Positions 56,687 to 64,000 of a DNA stretch of 64,000 nucleotides are shown piece by piece; the first letter of the stretch is position 1, and each line of letters opens with the position of its first letter. The notes under the pieces are model-generated. The model was not told the DNA's origin. It saw only the letters and a list, made by a program, of their open reading frames with translations, and searched no databases. The translations under genes and the position numbers were made by a program. The stretch lies in contig NZ_OZ032161.1 in the NCBI RefSeq assembly GCF_964026575.1, positions 558,001 through 622,000 of the forward strand, given 5' to 3'. The DNA is from Candidatus Tisiphia endosymbiont of Melanophora roralis (GTDB taxonomy: Bacteria > Pseudomonadota > Alphaproteobacteria > Rickettsiales > Rickettsiaceae).

Positions 56687-57754
56687 TCACCAACAATAGT
56701 ACATGCATTTTTCTGCGGTATCGCTACTTGTATTAAGCTCAAAATTAAGTAGGATTTTACCATTTCTTCCCTCGGATTCTGCAATAGTAACAGCTTCTAC
56801 AATTTGATCTATATTGTACTCAGTATCTATAGGCATTTTTATATCTGCCATAACAAAACTCTCTATCATTTGTTTAAATATTTGCTGTCTATAGCTTACT
56901 GGTTCACTATACACCCAATCTCGTAAATGATAAAATTCAAATTGTACATTTTTCTCCATTGCGTCAGTAAAGAAAAAGGCTGGAAGTTGTTGCCCAGACA
57001 TTAAACCATATTGCAAAAATTTACCACCAGGATTAACTGCTTTTAACAGTGTTGCTCCTGCATCACCACCAATTGCATCTAAAGCATAATCAACCCCTTT
57101 GTTATTTGTAAATTTTAAAATAGCCTTAGTAATATCTTCTTCGTTTGAGTTAATCACTTTCTTCAAACCAAGTTGTTCCAGTTTAACTTTATTCTCAACA
57201 CTCCTTACAATTGAAATCAAATCAAAACCCAAGCTTTTAGAAAAACCAGCAATAATATGTCCACAAATTGAATTTCCAGCATTTATTACAAGAGTGTCAC
57301 TTTTATCAATTTTTAATTTATCAACTAATATTAACCAGCAAGTAAGAGGGTTAATATATAATTGTGCTGCTGTTCGATTATCAATTTCATCAGGTATTAA
57401 AACAGCTTCTTGAGCTGGAATAATGTTATATTCTTGCCAAGTACCTTTTCCTTTTAATGCCAGTATCCTTTTACTAATTAGGTGATTATTATTAGCATTA
57501 CCAGCAACACGAACAGTTCCAACTCCTTCAAAACCAGCTATTTTAGGGAACTCTACTCTGTCAGGATATCTTCCTCTAATAGTTAGTAAGTCCGAAGGAT
57601 TAATAGCACATGCATGCATTTGAACTAATATTTCATTATCCTGAAGTGTTGGTATTTCTAATCTAACAGTTTTTAATACCTCAGACGGATTACCAAACAA
57701 AGTATACATGACTGCTTTATAGGTTTGGGGTAGGTTAAAATTCTTCATAGTCAA
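56687..57754 (-). CDS. MDR-family oxidoreductase (MECR/quinone-reductase type)
   Basis: 355 residues, zinc-independent medium-chain dehydrogenase. The N-terminal GroES-like half has EILVQMHACAINPSDLLTIR and FPKIAGFEGVGTV. The Rossmann half has DTLVINAGNSICGHIIAGFS and a GGDAGATLLKAVNPGGKFLQ block; the usual AAxxGxG is NAGNSICG. The overall pattern resembles trans-2-enoyl-CoA reductase (MECR) and quinone reductases using NADPH. ATG at 57754 or two codons later. The tail CMYYCW looks unusual. It is rare in reduced rickettsial genomes, so horizontal gain is likely. Confidence 0.85.
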   Translation of the reverse strand: MTMKNFNLPQTYKAVMYTLFGNPSEVLKTVRLEIPTLQDNEILVQMHACAINPSDLLTIRGRYPDRVEFPKIAGFEGVGTVRVAGNANNNHLISKRILALKGKGTWQEYNIIPAQEAVLIPDEIDNRTAAQLYINPLTCWLILVDKLKIDKSDTLVINAGNSICGHIIAGFSKSLGFDLISIVRSVENKVKLEQLGLKKVINSNEEDITKAILKFTNNKGVDYALDAIGGDAGATLLKAVNPGGKFLQYGLMSGQQLPAFFFTDAMEKNVQFEFYHLRDWVYSEPVSYRQQIFKQMIESFVMADIKMPIDTEYNIDQIVEAVTIAESEGRNGKILLNFELNTSSDTAEKCMYYCW

Positions 57755-57811
57755 TTTTTCACTCCATTTTCTATTTAATCTCTAAATTTTAAAAGATGAA
57801 TATTTTTAAAA

Positions 57812-58627
57812 TTATACCTCCAGTTTTTTGTTGTGGCTTTCTAGAGTCTCAATTAACAGCTCTTCTACTTGATAACTAATATTTTCATTGTCAAAATCTG
57901 TGAAATCTATTATTATTTTGCTTGTAATTTTATTATTAAACTCTAGAAGTTCCACCAGTGTTATTGCTCCATTATCAGTAATATTGTTATAGCTAAGGTC
58001 TATTTGGTTGATGGTTCTATTAGTTTCCAAAGCTTTAACAAGCTGGACAATCCCAACATCACCAATAATATTATTATTGAGACATATTTTCTTTATAGTG
58101 TTATTATTTTTTAGAAATCTTGCTAGTATGATTGCTCCTTTATCAGTAATATTATTGCCACCAATATCCACTTGCTTTACAATTTCATTATTTGTTAGAA
58201 CTCCTGCCAGTATATCCGCTCCCTCATCACCAATATCATTGCCTCTAAGACTTATTTGCTTTATGGTTTTATTATTTTCTAGAAATTCATCTAGTATGAT
58301 TAGTCCTTGAACCCCGATATTATTATATTCAATATCTATATTAATCAAACTATGATTATTCTCTAACAGTTCGATAAGCAGACTTAGTCCCTCAAGGTCA
58401 ATATCGTTGTCGCAAAGACGTATTGCGGTTATAAGCTTATTATCTTCTAAAACTTTGCCAAGTATTTCAATTCCTTCTAAACCTATACGAACTTCGATAA
58501 ATTCTATATAAGTTATATTATTGCTCTGCAAAACTTCTCTAAGTATTTGTGCAGCAATATTAGTGATATTATTTATTTTTTCATTTGTTGAATGATTTTG
58601 TTGTTGATCTTTGATATTGCTCGTCAT
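57812..58627 (-). CDS. Ribonuclease-inhibitor-type leucine-rich repeat protein
   Basis: 271 residues. About seven repeats of 28 residues follow the RI pattern (I/L-x-x-I-x-L-x-x-N-x-I-x-x-x-G-A-x-x-L-x-x-x-L-x-x-N), for example IKQISLRGNDIGDEGADILA and INQIDLSYNNITDNGAITLV. A short polar N-terminus has no signal peptide. Such LRR arrays form horseshoes that bind proteins, and in intracellular bacteria often belong to effectors. No enzymatic domain is visible. It lies 57 bases upstream of the MDR gene's start, on the same strand. Confidence 0.9.
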   Translation of the reverse strand: MTSNIKDQQQNHSTNEKINNITNIAAQILREVLQSNNITYIEFIEVRIGLEGIEILGKVLEDNKLITAIRLCDNDIDLEGLSLLIELLENNHSLINIDIEYNNIGVQGLIILDEFLENNKTIKQISLRGNDIGDEGADILAGVLTNNEIVKQVDIGGNNITDKGAIILARFLKNNNTIKKICLNNNIIGDVGIVQLVKALETNRTINQIDLSYNNITDNGAITLVELLEFNNKITSKIIIDFTDFDNENISYQVEELLIETLESHNKKLEV

Positions 58628-58826
58628 ACAATTAACCCCTATTTTGGTTATAGAGAATAGACACTGAGGTTAGATTTAAAAATTTTGCGATTGTTGCTTC
58701 TAACCTTGGTGCTTAACACCACACCACGTAGTGTCATCTTCACACATATCTTTATTAACCCGAGAAGTACACCTTTTTGCTCACAATTAGTGATTTTTTA
58801 TAAAATTTATTATTAGTAGTGTTGAA

Positions 58827-59057
58827 CTAGAGACAGTGACTAAAATTGTTAAATTCTTCTACCGTACTAGTTGTGCTAGATACCTCACTATCTTGCTTAC
58901 TACCATTTGCCAAAATAGTTAAATTTTGGACAGGATTTTCCTTAACATTTTCTGTTGCTAAATCTTCTGCTACTAATTGTTTACTTATCTCTCTTAATTT
59001 TGGATTTGCTCTAATCTTTGCGGCATTTTCTTCCTGACTTCCGCAGATTTTTTGATA
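58827..59057 (-). pseudogene. Hypothetical gene remnant without start codon
   Basis: Open frame of about 76 codons, ICGSQEENAAKIRANPKLRE, then ISKQLVAEDLATENV and a Ser/Thr-rich end, stop at 58827. No Met begins it, and an upstream stop closes it, so it is the C-terminus of a lost gene. 58628-58826 holds no feature, and 59058-59202 only the IS1634 leader. Confidence 0.45.
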
Positions 59058-59202
59058 TTAGTTGTTATAAGTGGCATTAGTAAGGAGGTGAAGTGGTACT
59101 CTCGTTCTATTGTGCCTAGTAGATATTTTATTATTGACTTTAACTGCGATGTTGTTTATTATTTAATTAATTGAATATAGCCCCATATTTTATAGCCCTA
59201 AT

Positions 59203-60318
59203 ATGTACATACGTCGTAAAAAAAGTCCTAATAGTCCAAGGCAATCTATCCAAATAGTAGAAGGTTATCGTGATAGTAAAGGTAACGTCAAACAGCGTAT
59301 AGTACGTCATTTAGGAGTCTTCGTAGATGAAGTAGAAGAAGCTAAATTAGTCGCTTTAGCACAGGATTTGATTGCCAAGATTAAAGCTGAGAGAGAAGCT
59401 GCAACTGGGCAGGGGAATTTGTTTACTGATGATACTAACGAGGTTAAAAGAGGTCGTCCAACTAACAAGCTGTTAAAAGATATTCTACCTGTTAACGAAG
59501 TAAAACTAAATGAGGTTGTAGAAGTCAAGCGAGTTGTTGAAGGAGTGCATCAAATAGGGGGGCATGTTTATGATCAAATGCATTTTAACCAGTTACTAGC
59601 AAGGAAACGTGACGCTGGGATGCTGAAGGATTTAGTGTTAGCCCGTATGGTAAGACCAAATAGTAAAAAAGGGATAGTTGAGTATTTAAGCGATCAATTT
59701 GACAGGCATCATGATCTAGATGCTACTTATCGGATGATGGACAAATTACATGAGCAAATACCTAAAATTAAAGAATTATGCTTTAAAAACACCCTAACCC
59801 TGATTCCTAATAAAGAGATTAGCCTAGTATTTTTTGATGTCACTACACTATACTTTGAATCAGTAGAAATAGATGAGCTAAGAGCCTTTGGCTATAGTAA
59901 AGATCATCGCTTTAATACTACGCAATTAGTTCTTGCCCTAGCAACTAATGAGGATGGACTGCCACTGGGGTACGAATTATTTAGTGGCAACACTGCAGAA
60001 GTTAGTACGTTAATTAAAGCAATAAATAGCTGGCAAGCGTATCTTAAAGTTAAAGATGTCTGTTTTATTGCTGATCGTGCAATGTTTAGTAAAGCTAACT
60101 TGCAAGCTCTCGATGAAGGTGGTTATCGTTATATTGTGGCAGCAAAGCTTAAAACACTCAAGAAAGAAAAGAAAGAAGAAATATTATCAGAGGAAAACTA
60201 TAAGCCTACTGTTATAGGCAATGATCTTACTTGGATTGCCGATCTAGAGCATGATGGTAAACGTCTAATTACCAGTTATAAATCTAAAAGGGCTATTAAT
60301 GATGCATAGGAGCGACTT
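59203..60318 (+). pseudogene. IS1634-type transposase, C-terminal part lost
   Basis: MYIRRKKSPNSPRQSIQIVE, then IVRHLGVFVDEVEEA and LVFFDVTTLYFESVE (first D), VCFIADRAMFSK (second D), up to TSYKSKRAINDA, where a TAG replaces a likely Tyr codon. Three codons later the IS5 element begins (60319). The catalytic Glu third is gone: what follows the IS5 copy is not transposase. A different IS from the 29150 one (low similarity). Confidence 0.8.
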
Positions 60319-61248
60319 AGAGCTTGTCCGCAAACTAAGTAATAGAAGTAATCCTACGAAGAAGTAATCGACTCATAGCCAAAAAAATTATATTTTCACT
60401 AGAATCAGTAAGAAAATCATATTCCTTGGAGAGCCTTCTATTTCTATTTATCCAAGCAAAGCTTCTCTCAACAACCCATCGCCTTGGCTGTACTTTAAAC
60501 CCAACTTCCCTTGTTGGCAATAGTTCTAGTGGTGTATTTTTTGGTATCCAAAATCTGCACACTGGGCGTTTAACAATTTCTAAATCTATGTTATACTTTT
60601 CCTTAATGAGACCCTTTAAATCTTTAGACTGATACCCCATATCAGCCCACATTTGTTTAATAGTAGTGTACTCTTTTTGCATGTTACTGAGTAGCACTGT
60701 AGCTCCGTATCGATCATTCTCATTCGCAGAACCGACATAACAACCTAATACAAAGCCTTGTGTATCGGTAATAATATGCCTCTTTCTGCCCTTAATTTTC
60801 TTAGCTCCATCATAACCTTTAGCTCCCCTTTTTCTGTTGTCTTGACAGACTGACTATCTATTATGCAAGCACTAGGATACTCATTTCTACCTAATTTTCG
60901 TCTAACATCCTTGATAAGTTCATGGTTCATACGTTCAAATACACCTTGCTTCTTCCATCTTCTAAATTGTTCATATACTGTCTTCCAAATTGGAAAGTCA
61001 TGCGGCATATATCTCCACTGACACCCAGTACGTAATACATAAAAAATTGCATTCAAAATCTCTCTTTTGCTATGTTTTAAAGGTCTACCTCCCTTTACAT
61101 ACGATACTTGAAACAAACCCTCTATCCTTAACCATTCTTCATCTGTTAAATCTGTTGGATAATTTTTTCTGCTCATTCTTTTATACTTCTTACTAATAAT
61201 ACTTTGTTCACTTCATCATACCTTAATTTTAGTTTGCGGACAAGCTCT
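60319..61248 (-). mobile_element. IS5-family element, copy 2
   Basis: Same 930 bp as copy 1 (32921-33850), apparently identical, with both ends intact. The border dinucleotides differ (TT left, TA right), so this copy is not flanked by one duplicated target: it sits at a recombination junction. Confidence 0.9.
60335..61176 (-). CDS. IS5-family transposase, two frames joined by -1 frameshift
   Basis: Identical arrangement to the 32937-33778 gene: first frame from 61176 (MSRKNYPTDLTDEEWLRIE), second frame ending at 60335, joined at the A5G4 run. Predicted DDE transposase in the IS427 group. Confidence 0.88.
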
Positions 61249-61351
61249 TACTTGGCAATTCAGGTTCAGAATGTGATTTGTAATGCTAAAAGATTGCAAA
61301 GCAGTTTTGTTGCAAATATACGTTTTACCAAGTCCGTTGGGTTTTTTAATT
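61249..61351. repeat. Duplicate of a prophage-region gene junction
   Basis: 103 bp nearly identical to 48076-48178: the last codons of the TPR gene and the first 23 codons of the next gene, with about three mismatches. It begins exactly at the IS5 border. Neither gene is otherwise present here. Confidence 0.9.
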
Positions 61352-61570
61352 AATATCTGTTAAAACCCTAGTTTAAAAAAAGACCTTGAATTAGGTTCTT
61401 ATATCTTAAAAACATGTTATAAGTAGTTATAAGAGGGTGACTTGATAGGTTCTAGACAGAAATAGTCGTTCACAGAATAAGTACCCTCTTACAAGGTTTG
61501 CTTTGAACAAATTACAGAAGGTGCTTGAAATACAGTAGCCTTGCACAATAAGAAGAAGGAAGATTATATC

Positions 61571-61720
61571 ATGAATAAAATAATAGGTCTAGATGTAAGT
61601 AAAAAATGCCTTGATATATGTGTATATATGCCAAATAATAAACCAATATGCTTCTGATACTGTCTTAAGAGTCAAGGATTAAAATAGGATTAAAGATAGA
61701 ATTATTTTTAATTACTCCAA
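61571..61720 (+). pseudogene. IS110 transposase N-terminal fragment plus IS end
   Basis: MNKIIGLDVSKKCLDICVYM, the first strand and catalytic Asp of an IS110 transposase, ends after 28 codons. It then joins the sequence TGATACTGTCTTAAGAGTCA... (61655-61720), which is the inverted 3' end of the IS110 remnant at 5907-5972. An internal deletion/inversion derivative. The remaining space to 61987 holds only weak transposase-like debris. Confidence 0.7.
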
Positions 61721-61987
61721 ATCAGGTACTTATAACACCTCTCTTCCTTAAACTCTAGTTTCGAAATAGGGCTATTGCCTCATTACAAATCTAACTACTC
61801 AATAACCGTTGCTTCATCCATTCTCCAACTGTTCCAATGGCTTGTATAGTGACAATTAAAATTACCGGATGGCGACAATATGACAAGATTTGGAAAAGTT
61901 ATCTATTTTAAAGAATGAGTTTGGTGATATAATAACGTAACCTCATGAATCCTAGCAAAAACTGAATAAAAGCTTGAAGAATAATCT

Positions 61988-62842
61988 ATGAAAATATTAA
62001 TCCTTGGTATAACAGGCATGCTTGGCAATGCCATGTTTAGGTTTATGGCTGAAGATCATAACCTTAACGTTTACGGGACAGCTAGGAATAATGGTGCTTG
62101 CCGTTATTTTTCTGAAGAGTCATCTAAACAACTCATTGCCCCAGTAAATATAGAAAATCATGATTCTCTTATTAAATTATTTGCAACAATTCGACCTGAT
62201 GTGGTAGTAAATTGTATTGGGCTAATTAAACAACTAGAGGATGCAAATGATTACCTACAAGCACTATCAATTAATGCTTTGTTTCCTCATAGACTTAGTA
62301 TAATATGTCAAGCTATAGGCTCTCGTTTTATACATGTTAGTACAGATTGTGTATTTTCTGGGTCTAAGGGTAACTATACAGAGAGTGATTTTGCAGATGC
62401 TAATGATCTCTATGGTCGTTCAAAGTTTTTAGGGGAAGTAAGTTATCCTAACACTATAACACTTCGTACTTCAATTATCGGACATGAGTTGTCGGGAGGT
62501 AAGAGTCTCATTGGCTGGTTTCTTGCACAAAAAAACCAAGTTAGAGGGTTTGTTCAAGCCGTGTTCTCTGGACTTCCAACTATTGAATTAGCAAGAATAG
62601 TTCGTGACATCGTTATACCGCGACCCGATATGTGTGGACTTTATCATGTCGCAGCAAAACCGATCAATAAATATGATTTGTTAAAACTTGTGGCTAGTAC
62701 TTATAAAAAAACAATCGAAATAATTCCATCTAATGAACTGGTCATTGATCGCTCACTTAATGCCGAGCTTTTTAATAAGGCAACGGGATATGCACCGCCT
62801 GAGTGGTCAGAGTTAATTCAACGTATGTATAAATTTAAATAA
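61988..62842 (+). CDS. RmlD-like NAD(P)-dependent sugar reductase
   Basis: 284 residues, short-chain dehydrogenase of the extended RmlD/WbjC-like type. Rossmann start KILILGITGMLGNAMFRFM. Later FIHVSTDCVFSG and DLYGRSKFLGEV, with the Y-x-x-x-K active site, then TLRTSIIGHEL. In pathways to 2-acetamido-2,6-dideoxy-L-sugars it reduces the 4-keto group after the CapD-like dehydratase. The dehydratase gene begins 9 bases downstream, the epimerase after that, forming one operon. Confidence 0.85.
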   Translation: MKILILGITGMLGNAMFRFMAEDHNLNVYGTARNNGACRYFSEESSKQLIAPVNIENHDSLIKLFATIRPDVVVNCIGLIKQLEDANDYLQALSINALFPHRLSIICQAIGSRFIHVSTDCVFSGSKGNYTESDFADANDLYGRSKFLGEVSYPNTITLRTSIIGHELSGGKSLIGWFLAQKNQVRGFVQAVFSGLPTIELARIVRDIVIPRPDMCGLYHVAAKPINKYDLLKLVASTYKKTIEIIPSNELVIDRSLNAELFNKATGYAPPEWSELIQRMYKFK

Positions 62843-62851
62843 AAGGTAAGA

Positions 62852-63862
62852 ATGTTTGTTAATAAAATTTTAATGATTACTGGAGGTACGGGGTCATTTG
62901 GTAACACAGTGATGAAACGATTACTGGAAAGTGATATTAAAGAAATTCGCATATTCAGTCGGGATGAAAAAAAACAAGAAGATATGAGGATTGCTTTCAA
63001 TAATCCAAAGCTTAAGTTTTATATTGGGGACGTAAGAAATTATGATAGTATTTACTATGCTATGAAAAATGTTAATTATGTGTTCCATGCTGCAGCCTTG
63101 AAGCAAGTCCCATCATGTGAATTTTATCCGATGGAAGCAGTACGGACTAATGTACTGGGAGCTGAAAATATGATGAATGCAGCTATTGCCAATGGTGTTG
63201 AGCGGGTTGTGGTACTCAGTACTGATAAGGCGGTATATCCTATCAATGCCATGGGTTTATCAAAAGCAATGATGGAAAAATTGTTGATAGCTAAAGCTCG
63301 AATGAGTTCTAAAGGAGATACCATCCTGTGTTGTACTCGTTATGGTAATGTAATGGCTTCCCGGGGTTCAGTAATACCTCTTTTTGTTAATCAAATTAAA
63401 GAGGGGAAACCGCTAACTATTACCGACCCAAATATGACACGTTTCTTAATGTCACTTGAAGATTCTGTAAATTTAGTGTTATATGCTTTTGAACATGGTC
63501 AACAAGGTGATATTTTTGTGCAGAAATCTCCAGCTTCAACGATTGAAGTATTAGCTCATGCTATAAAAGGATTATTTAATGCTAATAATGAGATTCGTTT
63601 AATTGGTGTGCGTCATGGAGAAAAGATCTATGAATCTTTGATTTCTTGTGAGGAGATGGTTAAAGCTGAAGATTTAGGAAATTATTACAAGATTCCTGCT
63701 GATAATCGTGATCTCAATTATTCAAAGTTTTTTGTAGAAGGAGATCTAAACGTTGCTTCTCTAACTGACTATACATCATCTAATACAGAAAGATTGAATA
63801 TAGAACAAGTTAAAAAACTTTTACTAACACTTGACTTCATTAAAGAGCAACTTAATGCTTAA
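62852..63862 (+). CDS. capD: UDP-GlcNAc 4,6-dehydratase/5-epimerase, CapD-like
   Basis: 336 residues, SDR family, of the short cytosolic FnlA/WbjB/CapE type rather than the membrane WbpM type. Motifs are MITGGTGSFGNTVMKRLL (NAD binding), FHAAALKQVPSCE, and VVVLSTDKAVYPINAMGLSK, where Met replaces the usual active-site Tyr before the Lys, as in this family. It removes water across C4-C6 of UDP-GlcNAc and inverts C5, the first step to UDP-L-QuiNAc or L-FucNAc-type sugars. It overlaps the next ATG by 8 bases. Confidence 0.92.
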   Translation: MFVNKILMITGGTGSFGNTVMKRLLESDIKEIRIFSRDEKKQEDMRIAFNNPKLKFYIGDVRNYDSIYYAMKNVNYVFHAAALKQVPSCEFYPMEAVRTNVLGAENMMNAAIANGVERVVVLSTDKAVYPINAMGLSKAMMEKLLIAKARMSSKGDTILCCTRYGNVMASRGSVIPLFVNQIKEGKPLTITDPNMTRFLMSLEDSVNLVLYAFEHGQQGDIFVQKSPASTIEVLAHAIKGLFNANNEIRLIGVRHGEKIYESLISCEEMVKAEDLGNYYKIPADNRDLNYSKFFVEGDLNVASLTDYTSSNTERLNIEQVKKLLLTLDFIKEQLNA

Positions 63863-64000
63863 AGTAATGACCATTATTGGTACTCGCCCAGAACTTATTA
63901 AAATGTCTAGAGTAATTTCTGAGTTTGATGAGTATACTAACCATATTTTGGTTCATACAGGGCAAAATTTTGATTATGAACTAAATCAGGTTTTCTTTGA
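63855..64000 (+). CDS. wecB: UDP-GlcNAc 2-epimerase, N-terminal part (runs off window)
   Basis: The first 48 codons: MLKVMTIIGTRPELIKMSRV and NHILVHTGQNFDYELNQVFF match the conserved GTRPE(A/L)IK and HTGQ(N/H)(Y/F)D motifs of WecB/FnlC-type epimerases. Starts inside the capD stop region, so translationally coupled. Together with the RmlD-like and CapD-like genes it should complete synthesis of a UDP-L-6-deoxyhexosamine. Confidence 0.9.
   Translation, partial: MLKVMTIIGTRPELIKMSRVISEFDEYTNHILVHTGQNFDYELNQVFF

Overview
The window looks like chromosome of an AT-rich, intracellular alphaproteobacterium of the family Rickettsiaceae, most likely a divergent and IS-rich Rickettsia or a close relative such as a Torix-group Rickettsia or Megaira. 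The reasons are the ThyX thymidylate synthase, split SpoT-type hydrolase, several ProP-like MFS carriers, Rickettsia-type palindromic elements, ISRpe1-like IS630 elements, AAA/PD-(D/E)XK proteins, and a polysaccharide operon of the rickettsial pso type. The species call is inference; no rRNA or tRNA gene was recognised.

Layout. 0-9.6 kb: a two-gene effector-like cassette whose second product ends in a CaaX-type box (CVIS), two MHS-family transporters, a SpoT-like HD protein, a PAS-LuxR regulator and an exported 2H phosphoesterase. 9.6-12.1 kb: IS debris, an AAA/DUF4143 ATPase and a frameshifted GNAT gene. 12.1-18.4 kb: the translation/transcription operon rimP-nusA-infB-rbfA, bloated by palindromic elements and preceded by a terminator-like hairpin in its leader. 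18.6-29 kb: mostly housekeeping genes, namely a porin, an amidase-thyX-FKBP cluster, ruvAB, an Rpn nuclease and a DUF3857/transglutaminase protein.

29-52 kb: a decayed lambda-like prophage (capsid C-terminus, FII-like and U-like genes, a Z-like gene, Nu1/GpA terminase, serine integrase) with a ParDE module. It is broken by a nested pile of IS elements: IS1634, IS5, IS630 split by IS110, IS4 split by a 330-bp MITE, and a second IS630. Several junctions carry rearrangement scars.

52-61 kb: an accessory, host-interaction-like stretch. It holds an NB-ARC/TPR protein with a Sec-type signal peptide, an MNT-HEPN fusion, an MDR oxidoreductase, a ribonuclease-inhibitor-type LRR protein, toxin and transposase remnants and a second IS5 copy next to a duplicated prophage-region fragment. 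62-64 kb: the start of a nucleotide-sugar operon (RmlD-like reductase, UDP-GlcNAc 4,6-dehydratase, UDP-GlcNAc 2-epimerase) expected to feed surface polysaccharide synthesis.

The most novel-looking items are the CaaX-terminated protein, the exported NLR-like STAND ATPase, the structured element directly upstream of the small terminase gene, and the IS1634-derived MITE family with exact 6-bp target duplications.
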